In this document: in pieces, positions 20,925-32,278 of the stretch
Layout: each line of letters opens with the position of its first letter
How positions within the stretch are numbered: position 1 is the stretch's first letter
Origin: Rhexocercosporidium sp. MPI-PUGE-AT-0058
Taxonomy: Eukaryota; Ascomycota; Leotiomycetes; Helotiales
Reading direction: 5' to 3'
NCBI GenBank assembly: GCA_020746875.1
Contig: JAGTJL010000009.1
Span: forward strand, 496,001-560,000
DNA: 64,000 nucleotides
Position numbers and translations under genes: made by a program
Notes under the pieces: generated by a model
The model's input: only the letters and a program-made list of their open reading frames with translations
The model's database searches: none
What the model was told of the DNA's origin: nothing

Positions 20925-21600
20925 TCAACCACTCTTCTTCCTCTCCTCCCACAAATTATGAATAGCCATCGCTGTCCCCTCTAGAATAAGCTCATGTTCT
21001 TGCCCATGCACCCTCTCGTTCAACTCCTCTAGCGTCTCCGGCGTCCTACATTTGATCTTCCTAACCACAATTGGCTGGCCCCTATCCACCTCACTGATAA
21101 CATAGTGAATCATAATCCCCGTCTCATCATTCTCTAGCTTGCCCTTGTGATAATCATCATACGCCCTCTTGATCGCATCAATCCCATCATACATGCCCGG
21201 TAACGCGATGCAGATTTATAACAGGGACCTTCCTCTCCGCCAACGGATCCAGGAATGCAGGACTGACGATGTGCATCCAGCCCGCGCAGATGACAATGTC
21301 CGGCGAATCTGCGAGCACGATGTCCGCAAGGTCGGCGTTGTACTTCTCACGCGCGGCTTGCTTGACAGCAGGGTCTTTCTCGCCTGCTGCGTAGTATTTC
21401 CCGCTGATCAGATTGTGGTATTTGGTGGGGATGGAGGCTTTCGTGGCGCGATTGAGGCCATTGGCTTTGGCTTTGTTGGAGATTACTCGGACTATTTGGA
21501 GGTAGGGCATTATTGTTGTTGAGGCGTCAATGAGGGCTTGCAGGTTCGAGCCTTCGCCTGAGATGAGCACTGTGGCTCTTGTGTTTGGTGGGTCGTGCAT
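20925..21600 (-). CDS. ADE8: Phosphoribosylglycinamide formyltransferase, with an apparent frameshift
   Basis: GAR transformylase transfers a formyl group from 10-formyl-THF to GAR in purine synthesis. The N-terminal part (21600 to about 21208) carries TVLISGEGSNLQALIDA, DIVICAGWMHIVSPAFL and VINLH. The C-terminal part (about 21206 to 20925) carries LPGMYDGIDAIKRAY, DETGIMIHYV, DRGQPIVV and a normal C-terminus. Between them the conserved NLHPALPG reads CATC then GCGTTACCG, so two bases of the Pro codon are missing and the first frame ends in stop after HRVTGHV. No intron fits there. With two bases restored the length would be 225 residues, normal for the family. Either a sequence error or a real null allele. 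Confidence 0.85.
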
Positions 21601-22166
21601 TGTGATATTCTTTTGGGGGGTTTTGGTGAGGTTGAGTGTTGGTTGGAAGGTGTTGTGGTTTTAGAATCTGGAGTGAGGGGTGAAATGATGGAGGGGTCGA
21701 AAATAAATATCGCTAGTGGTTCAGGAGCTTTCCCCCACCAGACTAGCCCCTGAAACTTTACCGGGCGCCAGGCTCGCTAGGCCTATTACCTAACTATATT
21801 CTAACTCCCAAGAAGGCATCCATTCCAGCACTAGCTTTTGACTCAGATCACTAACAATAGTATATCCTAGCGTCTTTCCTTCGAGTCCATTTCTGAGACT
21901 TAGACACGTTCTCGGACCATCCACAACAAAGCTCTCACCGGCCAAATGTGGCACGGCAGACCCGAAATGGATCTGAGTGCCGAAGAGCGAGATCCCGAAC
22001 CTCCAAAAGCGAAAGAGCCGAGATAAAGGGCTATGAACAAAACAATAACAGTACAGAGGCAATTTTAGCATCAAGTAAAAAGTCACATATCCCCATTGTT
22101 TGCCACATCTTTCATTCAAATTTCTCTATATTTCTAGTCAATTTCAACCCCCAAATCTCATCTCCA
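21601..22166. promoter_or_regulatory. Shared promoter ADE8 / FSP1-like gene with a GCN4/CPC1-type site
   Basis: Divergent promoter. TGACTCA at 21839-21845 matches the core site of Gcn4/CPC1, and its TGACTC part also matches Bas1, which activates purine genes in yeast. It is 239 bp upstream of the ADE8 start. A single 7-mer can occur by chance. Confidence 0.35.
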
Positions 22167-23520
22167 ATGGCGACGAAGAAGATCGTCATCCTAGGCGGTT
22201 CCTACGGTGGACTTTCCACAGCCCATTATCTTCTGAAGCATGTAATTCCTCACCCGCGTCAAGATAAAGACAACTATGAAATCGTCCTCATCAGCGCATC
22301 GTCACAAGTGCTATGTCGACCTGCTTGTCCCCGTGCTCTGATCTCGGACGATATGTTCGACCAGACTAAGCTGTTTCTTGACATCGCTAAACAATTCGAA
22401 CAATATCCCAAGGACATTTTCACTTTCCTTCATGGCTCAGCGATGGGGCTGGATCATGAAAAACGGACTGTAGAAGTCAAGCTGGTAACTGGAGGAGTTG
22501 AGATAATCGATTATTATGCTTTGGTTATTGCTACTGGTGCTTCGACTACATCGCCATTGCTTGGTCTGAAGAAAGATGCAAGTGACTTAAAGGCAGAATG
22601 GATGTCATTTCGAGAAGCACTACCAACTGCCAAAACTATCGTCATTTCAGGCGGAGGCCCTGCAGGTATCGAGGTAGCGGGTGAAGTAAGTCCATCTTTC
22701 TGGAGTTCTTCTGCTTTTCGTCTTGTCTGGGTGCGTACCAAATTGGTATATTGACATCGAAATTTGCAAACGCAATGACTGACTTTGTTCTGTCGTATTT
22801 TAGCTTGGAGAATATCTGAATGGTCGACCTGGCTGGTTTGGTGGAAAGTCCACTCCCAAAGTCTCGATCACTGTCTTCACAGCCGGTCCACAGGTTTTAC
22901 CTGTCCTGAGGCCATCCATCGCAAAACACGCCGAAGACCTTCTATCAAGAGTAGGAGTCACTGTCACGAAGAATGCCAGAGTCAAGTCCGTCGAAGCCGT
23001 TAGAGGAGGCGAAGTCCAAGTGACGAGCAAAGTAGTACTCACGCTCGACGATGGCAAGAAAGTAGAAGCCGATCTGTACATACCCGCCACTGGTACCCAG
23101 CCCAATACCAGCTTTATAAACTCCTCACTCCTCGCCTCCGACGGCCGTGTCTCTACAAATCCCTCAACACTACGTGTTGACAAAGCCGGAGTCCGCGTCT
23201 ATGCAGTCGGAGATGTATCATCAGCCGCCCGACCAGCCGTGCATCTCATCCTCGAAGCCATACCCGTTGTCTGCGCCAACATCAAGCGTGATCTACTCCT
23301 AGACTCTGGAGTTGAGGAGAGTTCCGTTGGTGAGGAGAGGATATTCAAGGAGGATACGCGGGAGACGCAGATGGTACCTATTGGGAAGAGTAAAGGTGTG
23401 GGAGCTGCGATGGGGTATCAGTTGCCTAGTTTCCTGGTGTGGTTGATTAAAGGGAGGGATTATTGGCTTTGGACGACGGGGGGGCTGTGGAGTGGGAAGC
23501 AGTGGACCAAGGAGACGTGA
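22167..23520 (+). CDS. FAD/NAD(P)-dependent oxidoreductase, AMID/FSP1-like
   Basis: Pyridine nucleotide-disulfide oxidoreductase family (AIFM2/AMID/FSP1-like), 411 residues from exons 22167-22685 and 22804-23520. The N-terminal FAD-binding Rossmann motif is KIVILGGSYGGLSTAHYL. A second dinucleotide fold is IVISGGGPAGIEVAGE, immediately before the intron. The FAD-contacting segment VYAVGDVSS is in the C-terminal half. The C-terminus has an aromatic hydrophobic stretch (YQLPSFLVWLIKGRDYWLW) that may associate with membrane. FSP1 reduces quinones in animals; which quinone, if any, is used here is inferred only. Starting at ATG 22167 places the FAD motif at residue 5, as usual. Confidence 0.88.
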
Positions 23521-24127
23521 CGGACTTGAGGAATAATTGGTGGGACAAGGTGGATTTCCTTTCTTTTTCTCTGGTGGGATCAACTACTCAATAATAATAT
23601 CGGAAACTCGGTTGTGTGGATTTGAGATGCTTTCTGTTGCTTCTGTGATCTATGATGAGACGAGGATTTAAAATTCAAGAGATTTGCAGTAAACCGGGGG
23701 AATATCAGTTCGCACAATTATTGATACCAAAGGTGATCACGAATTACGAAGTATTTATTAACTGGCTCGCTAAATTCCGTACAAACATGCCTGACAAAGG
23801 GGGTTGTTATTAGCCGAAGCACTCGCTGGTGAAAGACAGAACATTGAGTACAATTTTCAAACCAAACTTGCTATTATTGTCTCATGAACGACAATGGAGA
23901 AATCCTTTCTGGAATTGTTGACAAGAATTAACAGGCCATGCTGTAAGAGAAAGAAGGATAACCAAGTTCTCTTCATCACCTACTGTAATGAGGAAAACCC
24001 CACATCAAACCCCGCACGCCTCACGCGCTCAAACGGAGAAAAAAAAAGAATTCCCTAGGGATGAATCACTCACCAGAACAACACCTGATAGCCCAGAGAA
24101 TTGTTACAAAAAAAATCAAAAATATTA
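23521..24127. other. Intergenic, no gene seen
   Basis: The 3' flank of the oxidoreductase gene, with several A-rich tracts near 24030-24120. The A8 run at 24110-24117 is the T-run terminator of the minus-strand tRNA gene. Confidence 0.5.
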
Positions 24128-24226
24128 GGTCGTACCCGGGCTCGAACCGGGGATTCGAGAAACATTCTTTTCAGAACATGATCCTGTTTTCAGAATCTCA
24201 CGTGCTAACCGCTACACTATACAACC
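24128..24226 (-). tRNA. tRNA-Gln (CUG) with intron
   Basis: The 99-nt gene folds as a canonical tRNA: acceptor GGTTGTA / TACGACC, D-arm GTGT...GCAC, anticodon stem TGAGA / TCTCG, T-arm CCCGG TTCGAGC CCGGG. The anticodon loop reads TTCTGA, so the anticodon is CTG (Gln). A 28-nt intron sits one base after the anticodon, the standard position. Mature length is 71 nt before CCA. A T-rich Pol III terminator follows the 3' end on the minus strand. Confidence 0.93.
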
Positions 24227-25097
24227 ATTGAATTTCTATACAGCCTACATTTGTGCTGAAGATGTCAGCAATTTTCTTATTTAAATCTATGAAAGTGTCA
24301 AAAATCTTCGGCTTTTATTTTTATTTTTAATTCAGGCTGTGCGTCAAGTGTCCGACGGCCGGCATCCTGGTCCCACTAAGATTTCTCCTAGGCTTACTAT
24401 TGTATCCCTAGTTTATTTGTTTAGCTCCACCGACGCATACTTCCTGGTGCTTCCTCTATTTACTCACTTAAAAGGAGGGAGTGTACTGATATTGAACTAG
24501 TAGAGGGATTTGTTTCACTCGTCTAATCTTCAAAGAAGACACATGAGTTAGAAAGGCACAGTGGGAAACATACTGAAGTCACGCTAGACGATCAGACCGG
24601 GGCGGGGACCATAGCTCATTTAGTCTTACAGTTAATTGATGAGTGAGTATTGTTTCTATCCTACAAGGGAAAGGTAGAACGTGTTCACGGTATAAATAAG
24701 ATAATGGCCCGAGGACGATTTGGTTGACCTTAAAAGATCGACAGGTACGGAGTACTGTTTGTTCACTTATCAAGAAGGAGCGATGAGCATCATGACAATT
24801 TCTTGGCAGTGGACTCAACCAGCCCTTTCTTAAGGCTAGTTGTAAGTCAACAAATTTCACAATGATTAAATCACACGAGCGAACAATATTATCAAGTGCA
24901 GTTCACCATACTATATGTGACATGTTCACAATGTGTTTTCATTCTATTCGTGATATTGCTCAGCCTCAGTATTTAAACATACTTTATTATCTCCATATCC
25001 AAATGGCAGCCATCAAGGCGAAAGTCCCATGCACAATCTGCACATTCAACAGAAGTCAACCCGTGTCCGAACATAGCATATCCAAAGCTTTTGATCC
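24227..25097. other. Intergenic, no gene seen
   Basis: AT-rich 870-bp region upstream of the tRNA and downstream of the pantothenate kinase gene. Open frames here show no protein-family signal. Confidence 0.5.
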
Positions 25098-26617
25098 TCA
25101 CGATCCAGGGTAATCCATCCCCTTATTCAGAATCGGCGGAATATCATCCTCAAAACTACCCCTCCTTCCCCAATTTCTTGGCTGCCTTTTCAAGAATGCA
25201 CCAACTGCCCCCAAATACCCTTCATGTCGCAGAAAATACGCTTTCTTCTCGCCGCCGCTCCAGAATTTGATCGCGTAGCTGAGAGTGTTCATTGTTTGCC
25301 TGTGGCCTCGGATGAAACTACCTCCGAAATAGATCGTGGAGAGAGAATGTTTCTCGGATTGCAGGTAGGCGATTTGCCCTATATTGTTGGAGATGGCGTA
25401 GAGTAAGGAACGGGAGATATCAGGTGCTGAAAACGGCGGCGAAGCATGTTCATCTGGTGCAGTAGAATGCTCTGGAGGAGATGGAGCAGAGGATTCTGGG
25501 TCTCCATTTTTGAGACTCCCGCTATCTTCTGCTTCCTGCTCGGCTTCTCGCTTCATTCGAAATACTTTTCCGAACGAACTCGCGATGGTACTGCTCTTGA
25601 GTCCTATCTTGCCATAGTCTCCTCCGTAGATGTCTCCTACTAACATATCGACTTTTGCATTGTCCCCTCGCTCGGCCATACCGAGCATATCGTCGAAGGT
25701 ACGAGCTCCTGTGAGGAGAGAGAGGAGGCCCCAGAGTGTTCCTCCTCCTAGGGACGTTCCGCCTACTCTTTGGAAGTGTTTTGGTCCTGAAACTTTGATC
25801 ATGCTGACTCCCGATCCTATGTTGACGAGTAGGTAAGGGTATATGTCTGCTCTGGGTTCTTCAAAATGTATTGGATCTGTTTCGCTGTATGTGAAAACCT
25901 CGCGAGGGATTTCCGTGATGAAGAAATCAAGTCCTGTCCCTTATTAGGAGATGATCGTTTGTTCCGAGGATATTGCCCTTACCAATTATTAAACACTCCA
26001 TTTCCTCTTCCCTCGACACATCCACACCTAGAGCTTCTCGAACTTTGTCATAGAACTTATATGCTCCACCTCCTGTAGCCATAACACATAGCTCTCCTGG
26101 TCTGGACCCATTGAGCTTCTGCTGTTTTATTTTGTGCTGCTTCATGAACTCTATGCAGTCATCTATCCGGTCCGTTTCGAAGGTTATGAAATTCAACCTT
26201 CCGCCAGGGTCGCGGGAATGTGGTTCTCGAGAGAAGTATACCAATTTTGCTAGAGAACCTCCAATCTGCCATTTGCATTAGCACTTACTCTTCGCAGATT
26301 CGCAGGAATATAGAAATGAAAACGGCACATACGTCAACAGCTATGTGGCTCACAACCGCTGTATGATTCGGCAATCTGATATCCTTGGTCTCATGAGTCC
26401 CTCCATTCGGATTTCCATTCGGAGAACCTTCCGTATCATGGTCAACAATGAAGGCGCCTTTCACATTAATCTTCACAGCTCCAGGATGTATGATGGTGCT
26501 GTCTATCTCCGCCGTATTTGTGCGCATGCGGAGGGGTATGGCGGGGTTTCCATCCTGCGACTCAACGGTGGCAGCCCCGGAGGGCACTGGGTCAGTCTGC
26601 GGCGCATCCGCAGACAT
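25098..26617 (-). CDS. CAB1: Pantothenate kinase (eukaryotic type II)
   Basis: First step of coenzyme A synthesis: ATP-dependent phosphorylation of pantothenate. Exons 26617-26333, 26265-25983 and 25933-25098 give 467 residues. After an ~80-residue N-terminal extension come VDIGGSLAKLVYFS (phosphate-binding loop), MATGGGAYKFYD, LVNIGSGVSMIKV, and RVGGTSLGGGTLWGLLSLLTG, all hallmarks of eukaryotic PanK. The C-terminal part has DISRSLLYAISNNIGQIAYL and IYFGGSFIRGH, with an intervening Ser/Pro/Glu-rich insertion. Both introns (67 and 49 nt) are needed to keep the kinase fold continuous. Cytosolic. Confidence 0.94.
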
Positions 26618-27104
26618 GGCGGGCTGTTGCTGGCTTTCGTGCCAGGAATGATATGGGGGTTTAAGGATGCATCAAGGGGATTGTAAGTTGAGTTGAGCAA
26701 GGACAGGAGAAGATGACCGGCCGGGGATTAAGTGGGTGAGATTTGTCTGATTACTCCAATTCTGGATCCCTCGATTCGACTCCTTATCGATAAAAAATTA
26801 AATCAATTCCCGTCCACCGGCATTACTAGCCCCTTCATCCGAGGCAACTGATCACTGTACCTTACAGGGATTCAGTCTTGATGGCTGGGCGGCACATAAA
26901 AGTTTACAAGAGTGACATTGGTGAATGGTGAATATTTCGATCAGAGACAGCAAAGACAATCAAAGAGACGCACATGTTCATAGTGAGTTTAGTCATAATT
27001 CTATCTACGATGTGCTATGATCCATCTTCAACGCTTTGCGCCCAGAATAAAATTACATAGTGGACCACCGATTCCTCATTGCCATCCCCCCCTCCATTGA
27101 TGCT
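26618..27104. other. Intergenic
   Basis: Promoter of the pantothenate kinase gene and 3' flank of the carrier gene. Nothing further is seen. Confidence 0.5.
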
Positions 27105-28186
27105 TCAACCAAAGGTCTTATTCATAAATTGGTGTGCCAATTCCACACCTAGGAAAGTCGCTGCATTGGCTGGAACAGCTCTTGCGAGAGCTGGTCCAAA
27201 GCCAGGGAAGAAAGCCTTGAGTCCTCCATTCTTATACAGTCCTGAAATCACGCCTCCAACTGTTGGCTTCCCATCCATTGTCTGCAGCCTACTCTTCACA
27301 GTATCAACTGGGAAGACTGGGATCCACATAGCCACACCGGCGGCAGCACCTGCGCATGTAATCGCTGGCAGACTGAGATTGCCAGTTGGCTTGCCTGTGG
27401 CTGGGTCGACTGGTGTGAGTTTCCGCTTGATGATTTCATACGTTGCGAAGTATGCTGCTGATCCGGGGCCATCTCGTGCGAGTGTTGCAAATGAACCTCG
27501 GAAAACAGAGCGCACGCCACCTTCCTTGTATAATTGGCGTACGACGTCGACACCACCGCTGTATTTGGGCTTCTCTCCTGGAGCAAGCTGCTTCTGGCCT
27601 TGAATCTGCAGCAGAACCTTTACACGCTCGAATGGTGCAGTGATAAGTGTCATTGGAATTGCGGAGAAGAAACCAGCGGCTGCGACTTGACCGACGGAGA
27701 ATTGGTTGTCTGTGACTGTCGAGTACTTGCGTACCAGACTCTTTCCTACATCGTAACCCCAGAAAGAAACAGCAACTGCAGAGGTCAGCAAGACCAGCTG
27801 TGTGAATAGAGGGAGAGCTTACACATAGGTGTAACGCCTACCAAAGGGGCGCTCACACCGGCATATAGACCCCTCCTCAGTCCATCTCTCGCAACGCTCT
27901 TCCTTACTACATCCAATGCGCTTGAATACACGCCCCGTTCCGCGGTTTGCAGCCGTACCTTGACCAGATCAAAGGGATGTCCGACGACAACTGCACATAC
28001 ACCTCCAAATCCACCAGCTGCTAAACTCCTGAGACCCGCGAGCGATTTCTTCTCGGCTTCCTTGACCGTTTCTTTGAGTTCCTCTTTTGATTCGGGGACG
28101 TGGGGAAGCTTGTCGGAGATGGCTGAGGGTAGAGAGTCAATCTTCTGGTTGACTTGCGCGCCGGTGGAAGACACAGAGGGAGCCAT
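27105..28186 (-). CDS. CRC1: Mitochondrial carnitine/acylcarnitine carrier
   Basis: Six-helix inner-membrane carrier exchanging acylcarnitine for carnitine. Exons 28186-27823 and 27775-27105 give 344 residues. The three repeats each carry the P-x-D/E-x-x-K/R signature: PFDLVKVRLQ, PFERVKVLLQ and PVDTVKSRLQ. The sequence SFWGYDVGKSLVRK after the first repeat, the linker QKQLAPGEKPKYSGGVDVVRQ and AVPANAATFLGVELA at the C-terminus are characteristic of the fungal carnitine carrier (AcuH/Crc1 group). It has a ~50-residue N-terminal extension. The gene is head-to-head with a Pex23-family peroxin, consistent with a shared role in fatty-acid use. Confidence 0.9.
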
Positions 28187-28680
28187 AGTGAGGACAGAGA
28201 GGAGAGTTCCCAGAAAGTATGGAGCTCACAAACAGAGAGAAAGAGAGGGAAAAGAGAAAAGAGAGGCAGATGGCTAAAGTCGGTTGTTTCTACAGCGAAG
28301 CCTCGTTCTTGTTCTGCTTTCCGGACGTCCTTCCCACTTGCCGAGGCTGTGAGCTCTCGGCTCTGTCATTGGTTTGGAGGGACAGCCAAGCTTCATCTTG
28401 CAGCCCCCTGCTCTACATCCTTGAACAAAGCACATGTCATCGAGCCAAGTCTGGACATTGAAATCATCCAGCCTCGCCAGCCAACGGAGCCGCGGGGTTA
28501 CAACATAAGAGATCACCAACAACACCCTCCAACCTGATCGCTTTGGATATATTGCCTAGCTTGATGTTTTGTGCATCGTAAAGGGAACGAAGCAGCCGCC
28601 AGCAGAAGCTTCGTGCCCAGCAGTTCAGAACCCGCCCGTCCCTTGACCTGTCAGCAGTCGAATCAAATCTCCACGACACA
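28187..28680. promoter_or_regulatory. Bidirectional promoter with CCGAGG core (FarA/FarB type)
   Basis: A 494-bp region separates the starts of the carnitine carrier and the Pex23-family gene. CCGAGG at 28341-28346 is the reverse complement of the CCTCGG core recognised by the fatty-acid regulators FarA and FarB in Aspergillus. One hexamer is weak evidence alone, but both flanking genes are expected targets. Confidence 0.45.
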
Positions 28681-30268
28681 ATGGACGAATTCACCGTGGA
28701 CGCGTTTGTGAATCGGGACGATCCAATACCTGTCATCTCCTTCGATACCCCTGAAGGTCTTTCAGATGAAGATGATGCAGTGTCAGATGTTGATCGCAAG
28801 AGAGACCGCTTCAAAAAGCGAGGAAAGGATGTCAAGGAAAACATAAAGAAAGTGCAGCAGAGGGCATCGGAGACAGGATCTAGTATACAAGACCGGCTGC
28901 TTGAGAAGTGATCCAATCGTTCCGCATTTCAAGCTTGATTTACTAACAAGCAGAAGGCTACTCCAGCAAGTAATCCCAATCGAAGATCTATCCTCCTCTC
29001 GAGCCGAAGCACACCCAGCCCAAGACCATACTTCTCGACCCTCGTTCTCTCTGCCAACAATGTCTGCCAACTTTCGTCGGTTCAATGCCCGTATTGGAGT
29101 TGTGTTTGTCTTTCAAGCAAAGGTTATACGGCTGCTGTCCTGGAACACACCTACCCATACTCTATCCTTCCTCGCAATCTACACCTTCATCTGCCTGGAC
29201 CCATACCTGTTGACAGTCTTACCATTCGCGGTTATTCTCCTTGCCCTTCTCATTCCTGCATTCATTTCAAGACATCCCGCTCCACCACCTACGATTACCA
29301 CATTTTCCTCACATACCGCATCTTTTGGATACAATGCAGCAGGTCCTCCGCTGGCGCCAGCACCCACTGTCAAGCCAGTAAAGGAGCTATCCAAAGATTT
29401 CTTCCGCAACATGCGAGATTTGCAAAACTGCATGGAGGACTTCAGTCGTGTTCATGACAAAGTCATAAGCCTCCTGACTCCACCTACGAACTTCTCAAAT
29501 GAACCTCTATCCTCGACTCTCTTCCTATTCGCATTCTCCACCGCACTGATACTGTTTATCGCCTCTCATCTCTTGCCCTGGCGTATCATATTCCTCACCA
29601 TCGGTTGGGCAATCACTGCATCCAGTCACCCAACAATCCAGCGACAACTCATCACAACTCACAAGACCCACGTCGCACCACGAAAAAAAGAGGCAAAATC
29701 TTATCTCGACTCCTGGATCGCCAAAGACATCATTTTGGATTCAGCGCCCGAAACAAGAGAAGTCGAGATCTTCGAACTGCAACGGCTCTCCTCGGCTGGG
29801 GAATGGGAGAGCTGGCTTTTTACATCTAGCCCCTATGATCCGTTAAGCGAAACACGGATCCGTTCCGAGCGGCCTAAAGGCACACGGTTCTTCGAGGACG
29901 TACAACCGCCACAAGGCTGGGAGTGGAGTGAGAAGAAATGGGCGCTTGATCTCTGGTCGCGGGAATGGGTTGAGGAGCGCATCATTACTGGCGTGGAAGT
30001 CGAGACCGAAGGTGAGAGATGGGTGTATGATATTCGGTATGAGTATGAGGATGCGGATTTGGGGTTGATGTATGGTGCTAGTGATAGTGAGCATTTGGCG
30101 ACACCTACGAAAGGAAAGAAGAAGATGTTGCCGAGTTGGGAGGAGTGGAGTGATGCTGAGAATGAAGGGAGGGGTAGGAGAGGGGAGTGGAGACGCAGAA
30201 GGTGGGTGAGGATGGTGAAGAGGAAATGGCAAGCTAGAAGGTCTGTGTCAGAGGGAAGCAGAATGTGA
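28681..30268 (+). CDS. Pex23/Pex24/Pex30-family peroxisomal/ER membrane protein with dysferlin-type region
   Basis: Integral membrane protein of the Pex28-32/Pex23-24 family, acting at ER-peroxisome contacts and in control of peroxisome number. Exons 28681-28907 and 28954-30268 join as SIQDRLLEK-RLLQQVIP, giving 513 residues; the 46-nt intron has a TACTAAC branch point. The N-terminus is acidic and charged. A hydrophobic hairpin (about residues 118-160), then a further pair (about 225-270), is followed by the dysferlin-like region VEIFELQRL...EWESWLF and VQPPQGWEWSEKKWALD. The C-terminus is strongly basic. The exact member of the family is not resolved. Confidence 0.88.
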
Positions 30269-30600
30269 TTCGTGCCGTTTGTTTTGATGTGGGACGTTAG
30301 CGAGGAGTTTGGATGATTGATTGAATACCCATGCAAATAAATACCGAAATCCATAAAATTGGTCCACAATTGAATTCTTCGTTGCAAAATGGATGCCAGT
30401 ACAGTGATCTCTGCTATTTCGAATGGTACTGAATGTATATTATCTGCTCGCTTAAATGTTGATGGTTGACCTGAGCCCCCTTTTCAAGCGAGATCCGCTC
30501 ACATTCCCTCCACTCTAGTTACTTGTTTCATAATTTCCATCCATCAACCGCACACGATGAGACAGCCATATAATCGAGCAGTCCTCACACCACATGTCGC
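30269..30600. other. Intergenic
   Basis: The 3' flank of the Pex23-family gene. No gene is seen. Confidence 0.5.
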
Positions 30601-30690
30601 GGGCTGGGTACTTCAGTGGTAGAAGACGTGCTTTGGGTAATCTTTTACGCTTGTACGTAGTCTTAGGTTCGATGTAAGTTAATTTTAAGT
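30601..30690 (+). pseudogene. tRNA-Pro (UGG)-like relic
   Basis: The stretch starts GGGCTGG and has a D-arm-like CTTC AGTGGTA GAAG. It has an anticodon stem CGTGC / GTACG with loop TTTGGG, which would give anticodon TGG (Pro), and a possible ~14-nt intron after it. The B-box begins correctly (GGTTCGA), but the T-stem does not pair and no 3' acceptor strand complementary to GGGCTGG follows. This looks like a decayed or truncated tRNA gene, not a functional one. Confidence 0.45.
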
Positions 30691-30956
30691 TCTAGAGGTG
30701 ACTCAGCTTGGGCAGTGACCGATGAAATTAATAGCTCTACTTGGTTGAATTGACCTTTTCTACGTTTGCTTACATGTTTCTGGTGATCCGAAAGTTGTTT
30801 TGCTACTGCGCAACGTATATGTTTTGGTACACCTCAGTTAGGCGCGAGAGAGGAAAGGGGGACTTATACACCGGTATTGGCACGCAATTCGTTAAGCGGC
30901 AACTATCATAAGCTAAAAGGAAAATCTAAAATATATACAAAAACTACCTCGACCGT

Positions 30957-32278
30957 CTATTCAGCATCTAGGGGGCAGACAGGAGGCTGGTCATTAACCT
31001 GAATACCGCCCCTCTTCTTTTCTGCCGAATCATGGAAAGGCAACTTCCAGCCTCCTTCCGACTCCGGGGTTGCCAGCCACAATCTCATCAGATGTCTCCT
31101 TGGCGTAGGTGGAGCATGATCCTTATACTCAGTTCTAGCATGCAAAACATGCTCATTACTCAAGAACTGAATATCCCCAACCTCAAGAATCATATGCAAT
31201 CTCAGACGATGACAAGTCTCCTCCAACACCTTGGCCGCTTCGACCTGCTCGGGCGACAATTGAGGAATGACGCCAGCATCCATGAAGCGGCTCAAACTCT
31301 TGACGTAGTAGGGGTCCCATTTGCTGTAGACGCGGCCGTTCTCGCCGCGCTCGAGATAGAAGACTGAGGTCTTGATGTAAGGCTCTTCGCCAACACTTAC
31401 TTCGCCTTTGCGGTCAAAGTACCAGATCGGTTTTGTGAGCGTTTCAGCGACGTTGGGACGTTCTTTCTGGAGTGTGTTCCAGACGTGGTGAGACGAGACG
31501 ATATCGGATTCGCCGCCTTCGAGGGCTCGGGCGATGCAGAGGAGTCCGACAATGTCGGAGTCGTCGGCGTGGAAGAATTGACTATTTGGACATTAGTACA
31601 ATATAAAACATCCACTGTCTGTCGAGTGTAGAGCAAGAACATACCGTGCATTCGTCCTGTAGATTCGGACCTTGTGAGTCTGGGTTGGATCATCGCCGAC
31701 ATCCTTGACATGGCCAAGGACATGGCCTCGACCATTCTGGCTGACGAAATATCCCAAAACGGTTCCTAAACCCATGTATGCAACGGCAGACTTGTGGTTT
31801 CCCCATTTCTCAACTGGGAAGCCTTTGAACAGGATGAAACCTTTGCCGTTCAAGATCTCGGATCGGATGGAGGTCAACAGAGTTGAAAGTTTTGGGATGA
31901 TGAAGTTCTCCTGTGCTATATGTATCAGTGGTTGTTCTGAAAGTGGGTAGAGGTTGTACTAACCTTGGAGATACCAGTCAAGGGTGTCTTATCAGCCAGA
32001 AACTTATCGGCAGCAGCACTCAATTCGTCAATCTCCTCGTCGTTGAATACATGTACCCATCTTTCAGGATTGTCCTTATAATCCTCTGCTTTCCAAACAG
32101 TCTCTCCCGAAATCTCCTTGGGGAAACTAGAATATGGCTTGATATGTTCGGACAAGGGAGGGTGCTGACCCGAGGTCTTGATGCCATCAGGAAAGATCTT
32201 TCTATCCACAGACTTCTGGGAGGGGTTTGATAGTTGGTGGGGTGCCGTTGGCTGGCTTTCAAGCAACGAAGGGGCCAT
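30957..32278 (-). CDS. TauD/TfdA-family Fe(II)/2-oxoglutarate dioxygenase
   Basis: Three exons: 32278-31964, 31910-31645 and 31581-30957, 401 residues. The iron-binding H-x-D is in QFFHADDSD at the start of exon 3. The distal His is probably in EHVLHARTEYKDH, and the 2-oxoglutarate-binding Arg is in RRHLMRLW. The N-terminal region (WKAEDYKDNPERWVHVF) and FILFKGFPVEKW are typical of fungal TauD-like proteins. Substrates in this family include taurine and other sulfonates, but the fungal branch is broad, so none is assigned. Introns are 53 and 63 nt. It is divergent from OPI1. Confidence 0.9.

Noticed and set aside
24579..24860. 93-codon minus-strand frame near the tRNA
   Set aside because: No family signal, and it lies in AT-rich intergenic DNA.
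28908..28953. Separate 76-residue gene ending at 28911
   Set aside because: A short intron with a TACTAAC branch point joins it in frame to the downstream Pex23-family frame; the combined protein matches the family layout.
30957..32278. Calling the TauD-like enzyme a taurine dioxygenase
   Set aside because: The motifs support the fold and iron site only; fungal members use varied substrates.
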